In this document: positions 12,499 to 22,023 of the stretch, piece by piece
Numbering within the stretch: the stretch's first letter is position 1
Layout of the letters: the number at the start of each line of letters is the position of its first letter
NCBI GenBank assembly: GCA_037157565.1
Contig: JAZHRO010000073.1
Location: 97,318,001-97,382,000 of the forward strand
Source of the DNA: Thalassia testudinum
Lineage: Eukaryota; Streptophyta; Magnoliopsida; Alismatales; Hydrocharitaceae
Direction: 5' to 3'
Length of the DNA stretch: 64,000 nt
The notes under the pieces: model-generated
Databases searched by the model: none
The model's input: only the letters and a program-made list of their open reading frames with translations
What the model was told of the DNA's origin: nothing
Made by a program: the position numbers and the translations under genes

Positions 12499-12513
12499 AG
12501 GCATGGGGGTATT
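12499..12513 (+). promoter_or_regulatory. Polypurine tract of element A
   Basis: AGGCATGGGGGTATT directly precedes the TGATGAG start of the 3' LTR. It is the expected plus-strand primer. The identical motif precedes the 3' LTR of E at 53160-53174. Confidence 0.88.
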
Positions 12514-14283
12514 TGATGAGTCCATTTTAATGGATTATTGTTATGCCTAAGTAATTCAAGTCCAACATAGTATGTTTGTTAATAATCACATTAGGTCATT
12601 AAATGATTGCATATGTCATTATTAAGGTTTACATTTATTCTATTGCTTATTATGTAATTATTTTAAATTTCATGTAGGTCCCACAACAGCACACTCGTTA
12701 CAAGCTAATAATCGGGAAGAAAATGGAGGAGGACCAATTGTAGAAAAGAATAGGGGGTGAAAAGATATCTTCCCCCCACAAATATCTAACCTACGACCGC
12801 CGTCCTCCTTCAACAGAAAAAATAGTGCTGGCCAAATTTAGTAAGGGACTTTGAAAATCCCTTGACTCCCGGAAGAGAGGAGATATAGAGAGAAAGGTGG
12901 AGGGGCTTGGAAGAGGAGATCCATCGAGAAGTACCGCTTGCACTATGCAACCAGCAAGCACTGTGCGCCAATGCCCTCCACTGCCTGCCTTGCATGCTCC
13001 GCAGGCGCAGTACCAAAGCCTTACTACCCTTACAGGCCTGAAGGCGCTGTACCCTCGCGAGCCACCCACCGCACACAAGAGGCAGCCAAGTGCCCTAGCA
13101 AGCACCCTTGTGCGTAGCCACACCAGCGCCCTCCTTCCTTCACTACACTACCACAACGCCTTCACCACCCACCACGCGCCTACAATAGCGCACATTGCCA
13201 CAGCCGCACCAACTTCCACTGCCTACAGATGCATGCCATCGCCTGCCTGCACCCGAAAGCCTTGTAGTTGCTGCACCAGCCCTCGCCACCGCCTGCAGAC
13301 ACTGCACCAGTGCTCCCACCATGCCCTTGCACTGCCTGCACCAAGCACCCACAGGCGCCGCACCACACGCCCGCAGGCACCACACCATCGCCCTCCTGCC
13401 CTCACCGCACTGCCCTTGTGTAGCCTGCACCAAGCGCCCGCAGGTGCCCACACCTGCCACCATTGCCCGCAGGTAGTAGCCAAGTGACCGCAGACACCGC
13501 ACCAAGCGCCCTTACAGCCCATGCTAGCAACCACCCACAAGCGCACCCTAGCACGCCCTTGCGTGCGCACCCAGCGCTCAGCCGTGTGGGTTGCAGCAGC
13601 ACTGTTCCTCCTCACCACGCACGGCCGTCCTCCTCCAACAGAGTCAATAGGCCGACAGCTATTCTCCATCGTCTGGCCTCCATGCTACCACCATTGCGAA
13701 GCACGCGTCAAGGCGAACCACCCCGTCGACTCTCGCCGCCACCCGTGCACGCCCGTCCAAGCGAGGAAGAGAGAGGAGAAATCCTCTATTTTCTCCTAAA
13801 TTAATTTTTACATTGAATGACATTGCCATTTAGATATTAATATTTTATTCAGGCCACATTGCATTGATGCTCCAATAGTTTCTTTAAATTACTTGAGTCG
13901 TGTTATGTGCATCATTTAACTTTCAATTTCAAATCAGATTTGCATGCAAGTTGAATTTACATGATATACCATTACACATGCATCATATACATATTTTTGG
14001 AGCTTAATTCCAAATGTGAAAATTGCATAAATAACCCTAAACTTTTAAGGAAATTGCAAGCTCTATTTAAAATAGCATATTACTCGCATTAAAGTCATCA
14101 AAATGTCTGCAAACAGTATATTCCTCTACTCGTGAATTTATTGGTCTATTCTTCCCTGTGGATGAGACATCTTTATTGTGGTTAAATTTGATATTTAGTT
14201 TTGATTGAGATATTTTCCACCTCCCAAAACACATTGACATATCATTTTATTGCTATCATAAATAAGCAATAATCTCTCCATCA
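12514..14283 (+). repeat. 3' LTR of element A
   Basis: 1770 bp, TG...CA, homologous to 2463-4214 with scattered substitutions. It includes its own copy of the GC-rich repeat block at about 12950-13780. The U5 motif is at 14150-14169 and the target duplication GGTCC follows at 14284-14288. Confidence 0.93.
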
Positions 14284-14288
14284 GGTCC

Positions 14289-14411
14289 GTCATATATAGC
14301 TGGGGATCCAATGTGTAGTTCTCCATTGTTTTTCTGTTTAGTATGCAATAAAATACCCTCTGGATTGCTATCATACCACTATAGCTTTCCTCGCAATTTC
14401 AAAAAAAAAAA
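14289..14411 (+). mobile_element. 3' end of the LINE with poly(A) tail
   Basis: Sequence resuming after the GGTCC duplication. It has an AATAAA signal at about 14348 and ends in eleven A residues (14401-14411). This completes the LINE interrupted at 2463. The sequence after the tail is the end of LTR F, so the LINE had inserted into that LTR. Confidence 0.8.
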
Positions 14412-14738
14412 CTCTATGCCTTTATTTAATGAATTATTTTATTAAAGTGATTTTGCATATGAGCTCCTTATGGTTTTAAGTAATTTCATGGAATGTTTTT
14501 TTTATGATGAAAATGAAGTGCAAAGATTCAAATCTTTATCTATTATGATTCCCGATTAAACTGAACACCATTACTTAATTCAATAGGCTAATTTCTCTCT
14601 GTGGAAACGACCTAACTACTTTCATGGTTAGTTTTGAATTATTAAATATTTTGATGGTTGATCTTCCACCATAAAAGCTTTACAACGACACGTGATTTTA
14701 TGTTTAAAATTTCATTGAAAGCGAGAATCGACTCATCA
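14412..14738 (+). repeat. LTR F, 3' portion only
   Basis: This stretch ends AATCGACTCATCA. It carries the shared U5 motif (TCTCTCTGTGGAAACGACC, 14594-14612) and a TTGATCTTCCACCA block like the LTR ends of A, D and E. Its left part lies before the LINE, outside the window. It is either a solo LTR or a 5' LTR whose internal region is lost; the next bases belong to the spacer of element A0. Confidence 0.65.
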
Positions 14739-14973
14739 AACGGCATAGGCGGCACTAACCCGAAGTGTTGAAAGCTAGGGTTCTGGTGGTTCCCATGGGT
14801 GATGCTATCCTGAAGTATCGATTGCCAGGGAACCTTCGAGATTTAATGGTGGGGATAAGGAATCCGATACGGACCGTGTTTAAGGCCAATCCGAGGTTGG
14901 ATTTAGGGGAATGTAAAAAGAAAAAGAAAAAAAACATTTAAAATGAAAATCCTTCTCTATCTCTCCCTCTTAT
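14739..14973 (+). other. A0 spacer, left piece, with two hairpin units
   Basis: Part of the 3' non-coding spacer of element A0. It has hairpin units at 14744-14780 (stem GGCACT/AGTGTT) and 14795-14830 (stem GATGCT/AGTATC). Then comes the conserved block GGAATCCGATACGGACCGTG, also present in the spacers of E, B and B''. Block G interrupts it at 14973/14974 and it continues at 21717. Confidence 0.7.
14891..14973 (+). repeat. 83-bp direct repeat, left copy
   Basis: Starts CCGAGGTTGGATTTAGGGGA and ends CCCTCTTAT. The right copy is 21634-21716, with two mismatches in 83 bases. The copies bracket block G. This is far longer than any integrase target duplication. Confidence 0.9.
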
Positions 14974-17900
14974 TGATGAGACACTCATCATGATCTTTAA
15001 TTACCCCTAATTAACTAGTCTTCCTAGTTAATTAGCTAAGGTTATGAATAAATAAGGGTTAATTATAGAATAAGGGATATTTAGTTAAGGTCCTTAAAAT
15101 AAGTTAAAAATGACATTTTATCATTCAAATAACATTATTAATAATTTAGATAATAATTGGACTGGAAATCATACTAATCATTTCCTTAATTAATAAGATA
15201 AGTAACTTAAATATAATGTATACCTAAGTATGTAATAACTTAAGTAATTTTACTTAATCTAATAAATTAATCTAAAAAGGTCAAAGATGTAAATTCAAGG
15301 TGTAAACATAATATTTACCTTATTTACTAATATATATAAAAAGTTGAAAAAGATTTAAATTAAAATAAACCTTCAAAACTTGGGTTTACATTTTAGTCCT
15401 TAATTTTCATTACAGTCGAGTCCTTATTGCTCACATAGGTCCTTAGGTTTTATTACTTCTAGATCCCTCTTCGTATTCTTCTTCTTCTCCAGCTAAATGA
15501 ACGGCTGGTGGCAGAGAGTCATCCTACCGCGCGATCACCGCCCTGCCGACATCATTCCTCTTTGCCCAAGCTCTTGCAGCTTGCACTCACCACCTCCACT
15601 TGATCCATTGGTCTGGATTAACCGAAAATCCTATTTTTCAGTGGGAGTTAACCTCACCGTCGTCGGAGACGACGACGGAGGTTAAGCTCCTTGATCTTCT
15701 TCTTCGCCTAGACCCCGCCCCTCTCTTCGCCGCAAAATGCTATAAATACCCCCTCTCACCTCTAATTTTAGCAAGTTGGCTCCCTTCCCTCTTCTAATGC
15801 TACAGCCGACCCAATAGGCTATTCTTCCAAATCTCCGGTGAACCCCCATTCCATCTTCCAACTTCCTTCGACCATCTTAAGTAGCAAAGGAAATTCACCG
15901 TGGTCTTCCGCACCTCTGACAAAGGCGCCGACCCTAGGATTCCTCCTCTCCACCTCAAATTCGCCCGCTGGAGCTCTTTCTTCAACCCTCTGATTTCGTC
16001 GTCCCCTACGAAACTTCAGCGGAACCCTATTGACCCCTTCGTCCAGGTAATATTAGACTAGGAGTAGGAGTAGGAGCAGGCTAGCTTAGTTAGTTAGTTT
16101 AGTTAGTTAGGTTAGAGTAATTGTAGAATTTAGCTTCATCTCTTCCAGCTTCAGTGAGTTCCATAAGCTCACCAGAGATCTTAATTTTGTCTTTTAACTC
16201 ACTGTTCACCTTCTTTTAACTTCCATGTTCATTTCTAATCCACTTAATCGATTAATTAGACCACCTAAACACCTAATTCATATCTCACCTTCACCGACTA
16301 CTTCACTATCCATGGTGATAGAAGTTGGCCTAATTCCACTTTCACTGGGTTCTTTCATCACCTTCCATCACTAATGAACCCTAATCGACTTTATATTACC
16401 TATTACTATCATCTATAATTAAACACCCAAATTTAATTTAAGTTTCTGAGTTCGCTGTCCATGGTGGCTCAGGAACATTTCAAATTATAAATTAAACATA
16501 TATTTATGATTAATAACGTCTGTTGACTTGATTTAACTTCTCAATCGAGTAGTTAAATCAAGTCCTGAGCTTAAACCAATCAATCTTTTAAGAAATAAGT
16601 TTACTGTCAAATCTTATATTTCAATGAACAAACGAGGAATTTAATGTGATAAAGAGGTTTCTTGTAACCTCAGAATCATTTTTGGATTAAAAATAGTTAA
16701 TTTTGTTAATCTGTACATGCATTTTGTATTTTCTGGACTCACCGAAGCTCCGGCGAGCTCCAGCGAGTCAAAGTTGAGTTGCAGCCTCTTAAAATTGCTG
16801 TGAAGCTCCAGAACAATAAAATAAGGATTACTGGTCATTTTTAAGAAATTTATTTAATGTTTCGTTCACTGGAGCTTAAGATTTAACTTCATCTTCCCCA
16901 ACTCCGGTGAGTTGGAGAAGACTGTTATAAGGGATTTAAGAAACACTTAAGGAGCTAAGAATCTTCAGTGCGATGCACTGAAGCTATTTTAACTTTTAAA
17001 ACACTGTAAATAACACTGATTAATTTTGTCGAACAAACACCTATTTTAGTCCAGGCGACGAGTCTTGATCCCTAGGAATTAAGGACAGAACTCAAATCTG
17101 AAGATCTGAGTGAGTTCCAGGTGATGAAGAGACTATAATTGATGTGTTAATTTCTTAGGAAGAAGCTTTAAACAAAAAGTCAAATTCCGAGCTTCTACAG
17201 TCAAACCTGAGTCTGATAATGGTATTCTGAGCCTAAATTGAGGAATTGAGATGTGGAAGTTGTTTCTGGAATCTTAATTGATGATCTAAAATTGATTTAA
17301 GTAAGCTCAGATGATGTTTTTAGTGAAAATTTTGTTCCTGTTAAGATGGGTTACTCTTGAACCCAAACCAACAGAAGCACTGTTCTGTTGAAATTCAAAT
17401 CTAAAACCTGCCCAGATTGATTAGTTAAAACCCTTAGAATTAATCTAAATAGATTAGGAATACTTTAAAGTGTCTGTTGCACAAATTGATATCTGAAAAT
17501 TAATCTCTGAAGTTTTCAGAGAAGAGAAAAGCTTCTCTGTAGGTTTTGTAGGTCTCAAGAGCTTAAAATCTACTCTAACAGAAGCGGAATTGTTTATATA
17601 ATGTATACAGACCTTTAAATAGATGAGATAAGTCCATCTAAGGACTTCCCTGAGTTAAAAACATTTCGAGGCTTGTTATTAAACCCGTAGAAACCCCTGA
17701 TTTCATCCTTTAAATTGAAGAGCTAAACATCAATAAAACATTAAATTGACCTTAAAATTGAATAGATTACCCTTAGAGCTTTCCAATGAACTTTAAATCA
17801 TCGAATTTGGAGCTCTAGGTAGGAAGTTGTGATCAATTGAATTTGGGTCTGGAAGGGTTAGCTTTGTCCCACCTTGGATATCCACGAGCACACGCCTGGG

Positions 17901-18240
17901 TATAAAACTCTTTTATTCCTATGGCTATGCAGTCGTCAAGCGCAAGGCGCAGTGATTCCGATTCTGATCTGATCTGAGCATTGTATATGAGTGTGTGGGC
18001 ATTGGCCTACGGGTGTATGCGCCCTTGGGGGCGTGTGTGCGAATGTGAATATGTGTCCTACGAGGGCGTGAGTTTGGCCTGGGAGGGCGGGTTGAGCCGA
18101 CGTGGCTCGATAATGTGAACTGATAAATAAATAAACCACAACAAACCTAACCGAGATTAGGTGAGGACCGAGTAGGGTCTGGTCCCACCCTGGTCTTAGG
18201 GTGCTGTGTATCCTCGAAAGGACCTCGCCTCAAATACAAA
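14974..18240 (+). repeat. LTR-like non-coding sequence at left of block G
   Basis: It begins TGATGAGACACTCATCA, an LTR-like start. A TATAAATA at 15741-15748 suggests a plus-strand promoter. The remainder is AT-rich without a credible gene up to about 17880, then becomes GC-richer (GGGCATTGGCCTACGGG region, 18000-18110). The 3' part recalls long LTRs of chromovirus (Del/Tekay) elements, but no primer-binding site or LTR partner was found. Treat as probable LTR of unknown lineage. Confidence 0.35.
15741..15748 (+). promoter_or_regulatory. TATA box in block G
   Basis: TATAAATA in a C-rich context (ACCCCCTCTC follows), typical of plant LTR or gene core promoters. Plus orientation. No downstream coding region is recognisable. 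Confidence 0.4.
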
Positions 18241-18797
18241 ATCTTTTGTTTTAAAGAGTAAAAGAACCCGGTTCAGCTAAAAGGAAAAGAAAAGAGAAGC
18301 TGCTAAAGAAAGCTAAGTGCTGAAGGATGCAAAGGCTAAGGAATAAAGGAGTGCGGACGCTAAGAAGTGTTAAGGAAAGACTAAGGAACGAAAGAAAGAA
18401 ACTAAGGGAAGAAGAGAAGGTAGGAACAACATAAGAAGAAAGAGAGCTCGACAGAGAAGAAAATAAAAGAGAGAAGAAGTAAGAAAGAAAGAGAAGAAGA
18501 TTAGAGGTTGTAGAGAGATGAAAAATTAAATGAATTTTACTTTTTGTTCTTAATTGTAAAAGGCATGCTTTAGTTGGATAATTTTGTAATTGCCTTAATG
18601 AAATAAAATTAAAAAAAAAAAGTATCATGTTTACTTGTTAATAAAGAACAACATTTTGAGTAAATATGTTTGCATATGGAATTTTGTATGTTCTTCATAG
18701 TTTAAATATTTGACAAAATTCATGTTTTTAAACTTAAACTAGTTTTACCTCCTAAACATAAAGAGATAAAAGGAACTCTATTAGGCCTAGAGTAATT
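18241..18797. other. Purine-rich stretch between the two halves of block G
   Basis: 18250-18510 is GA-rich (AAGGAAAAGAAAAGAGAAG type) and is followed by AT-rich DNA with an 11-A run near 18610. The minus-strand frame across it is low-complexity and not credible as a protein. It may be part of the spacer of the gag-bearing element. Confidence 0.5.
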
Positions 18798-20182
18798 CTA
18801 CATACTCATTGGGCTAGGCCTTAAATTTGATTGCTGAGGAGGCAAAGGAGGTGGATTAATATGGGCCTGATTTGAATAATTTGGTCTTTGATTTTGATTT
18901 GGATCAGCCCAAGAAAAATTTGGGTGGCTTCTCCATCCAGGATTATAGGTATTTGAATAAATGTTTGGCCTTGGTGTGTTCTCCTGGATAGCGTGTAAAC
19001 CTAAAAGATATGGCGTGTTTTCTGCAATAGTTAAGGGTAGGGAAAAGGGTGGGTAAGATTGTGGGACAAAGGTCCCTCCTTGGGTTGGTGAAGGAGTAGA
19101 TAGAAAACCCAAGGAAGATGGATCTCTAGAATCCAGATTATTCACAAATTCCCTCCCCGCGGGAATTTGCGAAATAGGTAAATACGCGGGATTCGTAGCA
19201 AGTAGAGGAGTAAGATTCTTCATTATTTTTCTAACCATGTAGAGATGCTTTGCTACGATGCCAACTTTGTCCAATTTTTCTGCAATAATCTCTAAATCCT
19301 TTGAACTGGACGGATTACCGATCTCGTGAATGCCCTTATGTGGATTTTGGTGATTCGTATTCGCGCCCCACAAAAATTGCGACATTGATGCATTATTGAT
19401 CGAGTTTTCCGCCATCCCTTTAAATAATTCTGAAGCGGATTCTATGTCGCGATTTAGAAAATTCCCTCCACAAGAGGCATCGACTAGATTGCGAATGCCC
19501 TCATGTAAACCATAATAAAAGATGTGCATGAGTTGCCAATGAGGGATGTCAAGATGTGGGCATTTCCTTTGCAATTCATGAAAACGTTCCCACGCTTCAT
19601 GAATTGGTTCTCCTTGATTTTGATTGAAAGTAGTAATAGCTCGCCTTAAAGCATTGGTTTGACTCATTGGAAAGAATTTCTTCAAAAATGCAGATTCAAG
19701 TTCAGCCCAAGTTGAGATTGGTCTTGCTATAGTTCTATACAATAAGCTGCTTTATCTTTAAGACTAAAAGAGAACATTTTCATTAGTAGGATTTCCCTAT
19801 TTTGATTTCGAGGACCAAGAGTTTGAGATAGATTTTTAAGATCTTCAATGTGTTGAAATGGATCCTCGGATGCAAATCTGTGAAAGTGGGGGATTAAACT
19901 TATAATGTTTGGCTTTAATTCTGGATCATTTTCCCCAGTAGGAATCCTAACATTAGGCTCTACTTGTGCATTAGATGGGTTATAATAATATCTAAGTAGA
20001 GGCCTAGGACGATTGATCGGTAAATCATGATTTTCAAAACCCGCCTCAGGTCGAGGTGAAGAACGGGTTTGCAAAGTTTGTACATTATTTAAGGCTACTG
20101 TTAATAAATTGATTTGTCTTGTTTGCTCAAGGATCCTAAGGTTCTGGTTCAGGAGCACCTCATGAACATCAAAAGGCGGCAT
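18798..20182 (-). pseudogene. gag: gag of the minus-strand element in block G
   Basis: Retrotransposon Gag of the Athila/Tat type. The N-terminal part (20182-19727, 151 codons) ends in the core motif region ASEDPFQHIEDL. A one-base frameshift near 19742 moves the reading into the second part (19742-18798, 314 codons). That part has WAELESAFLKKFFPMSQTN, WERFHELQRKCPH and the diagnostic NTYNPGWRSHPNFSW near the end. No zinc knuckle is visible and no protease or RT follows on this strand. The element is therefore either non-autonomous with gag only or truncated. It lies downstream of two minus-strand primer-binding sites at 21328-21432. Confidence 0.88.
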
Positions 20183-21327
20183 CTCCCCCTGACCAGAAGA
20201 AGAAGGGATCTCGGGATTAATATTCTACATTGGATCCATAGAAGTAGATGGATCAGATGGAAAAACCATTGATTGCTTATTTGCAACCGGCTTAGGATCA
20301 CCTGTCAACGGTGATACATGAGACGGATGCATGGATCGTCTCCCATTCATAAACGAAAAATAAATGAGCAAAGGCACATGCACACCACCGATACAAAAAC
20401 AGCGGCACAAAAAAAACCTGCAAAATAGCACAAAAGAAGCGAGTTTTGCTCTTCTTTCAAAGGAAAGAAGAAATTCCTAAAGTACGCAAAGCAATTTGAT
20501 GCAAACAAATAGAGTAATAGTATCAAAATACGCGTCCTAATTTGTGACTCGCAGGTGCGTACCCTAAAACTCAAAGGTCTAAAGTCTAGGATCGAGACCG
20601 CTCACTACTGGCTCCTCGGGGCTCTAGTAGTGAGACAGACTTGTTGATCTTCGGCCAAAGCCCTAAGAGGTGCAAAGAGGAGAGATAGAAAAGTAGACTC
20701 GTGTGACTCTAGTGATCGCTCTGTGTGCACGATAGCATGCAACAGACGATATCGATATAAAAACCCGCATGCATTCTGCAAACAGATTTAAGTCACCAAT
20801 TTTACTTCCTCTTTTTAGTTAATCTTTTTCAGAAATATATCAATTAAACTACAATAGTTTCTTCTTATATCTTTTCAAACAAAAATATGTTCTTTTTAAA
20901 TCTCAAAGACAGGGATCTACGTGGGTTTTCACGTATTTTCCCGCTGATGCGAGAAAAACAGTTTTAAAAATTTCCCGAGTCAGATCGTACTTAACACTAG
21001 CAGGAAATGCACTCCTAAGAGTATATGCCTATGTTATGCCGCTACTAGTCAGATAGAGATGTATTTTTGTATATATTTTTTTATTTTTAAATGCACAAAC
21101 AAAAGATTAAGAAATACTTACAAAGAAATGAAAACAGCAAAACTAAATGCCGCCTTCTCCTGAGATTACCCGCAAAGGTAAACCTGAAAAGAAGACAGAA
21201 AATAAAACAAAAACAAAACAAAACACACTAATTAAAACAAAAGTTAGTAAAAGCAAAACTATTTACAAGATACCTCCTAACTAAACAATTAATCCTTTTT
21301 AAAATTTTAGTGAATCAAAATATTGCC
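20183..21327 (-). other. Untranslated leader upstream of the block G gag
   Basis: About 1.1 kb between gag and the primer-binding sites. The short frames in it are unsupported. This is a normal leader length for these elements. Confidence 0.65.
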
Positions 21328-21345
21328 TCCCCGGCAACGGTGCCA
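21328..21345 (-). promoter_or_regulatory. Primer-binding site 1, block G element
   Basis: On the minus strand this reads TGGCACCGTTGCCGGGGA. It is preceded on that strand by CCAATCATTTTAA. It is one of two tandem copies 87 bases apart. Confidence 0.8.
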
Positions 21346-21414
21346 TTAAAATGATTGGTAGATGAAGCAATACCAGGGAATATTTTGATGAGTGGAGTGA
21401 GTCAAAATATTTCC

Positions 21415-21432
21415 TCCCCGGCAACGGCACCA
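21415..21432 (-). promoter_or_regulatory. Primer-binding site 2, block G element
   Basis: On the minus strand this reads TGGTGCCGTTGCCGGGGA, preceded by CCAATCATTTGAA. The flanks of the two sites are also alike (TGATTGGT on one side, AATATT on the other), so a segment of about 87 bp was duplicated. Confidence 0.8.
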
Positions 21433-21438
21433 TTCAAA

Positions 21439-21633
21439 TGATTGGTGTTTCACTCAACTCAGTAATTAAGTTAATTTCACTTAATTAAGAGTATAAGAAA
21501 TCACTTAGGTTAATTAGAAGTTGTGTCGGTTATGTAGTATAGGGTCGAATTAACCTAACATTTTAGAAATTTTTACTGGTTGAGTCCAGGTCGTTCATTG
21601 GGAGGCATAATAATTTTTCTCCAAATTCACTAT
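21439..21633 (-). repeat. 5' LTR fragment (U5) of the block G element
   Basis: The LTR end (minus strand ...ACCAATCA) abuts primer site 2. The shared U5 motif lies at about 21581-21605 on the minus strand. Only about 195 bp are present before the 83-bp repeat begins, much shorter than the other LTRs, so the U3 and R parts are missing. Confidence 0.6.
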
Positions 21634-21716
21634 CCGAGGTTGGATTTAGGGGAATGTAAAAAGAAAAAGAGAAAAAACATTTAAAATGAAAATCCTTCTC
21701 TATCTCTCTCTCTTAT
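21634..21716 (+). repeat. 83-bp direct repeat, right copy
   Basis: Matches 14891-14973 with two mismatches (a G for A in the A-rich run and a T for C near the end). The A0 spacer continues directly after it. Confidence 0.9.
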
Positions 21717-22010
21717 CAAAACACACTAGCAAATTGAACCTAGACACAATATGTATAATGCATGGGTGCTTTAACTGCTAGGGTCAATGAACCTCTGGGT
21801 AGTTTTTGCAGGCCTTAGAAACTGTTGTGGCAAACTCAAGGTGAAGCTGATCAGGTCTGAATCTTGGCTAGTACTTGAGTACCTCTAGGCCTATTGTTGG
21901 TATTCTGATTTAATTTCTAGAGTTGAGGCTTAGTAGGGCATCTCAACTGTTACATCCTACTTAGAGACCTGGTTTGATCCATAGGACTTTGCTATGGACT
22001 AGCAAAATTT
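21717..22010 (+). other. A0 spacer, right piece
   Basis: Continuation of the A0 non-coding spacer after block G. It includes the GCATGGGTGCTTTAAC block that has counterparts in the spacers of E (52920), B and B''. It leads directly to the polypurine tract and 3' LTR. Confidence 0.75.
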
Positions 22011-22023
22011 AGGTATGGAGGTA
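22011..22023 (+). promoter_or_regulatory. Polypurine tract of element A0
   Basis: AGGTATGGAGGTA directly before TGATGGGAAC. It matches the AGGCATGGAGGTA tract of element B. Confidence 0.8.

Larger units (their letters stand above)
2463..14283 (+). mobile_element. Element A: complete Athila-like Ty3/gypsy LTR retrotransposon, inactive
   Basis: An 11.8-kb element with LTRs at 2463-4214 and 12514-14283, a tRNA-type primer-binding site, gag, protease, RT, RNase H and integrase remnants, a long 3' non-coding spacer and a polypurine tract next to the 3' LTR. The LTRs begin TGATGAGTCC and end CCATCA, and a 5-bp duplication GGTCC flanks the whole. The gag sequence (NTYNPGWRNHPNFSW) and the long spacer fit the Athila lineage. 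Seven of the first 65 LTR bases differ between the two LTRs, so the insertion is not recent. It landed in the 3' part of the LINE. Confidence 0.93.
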
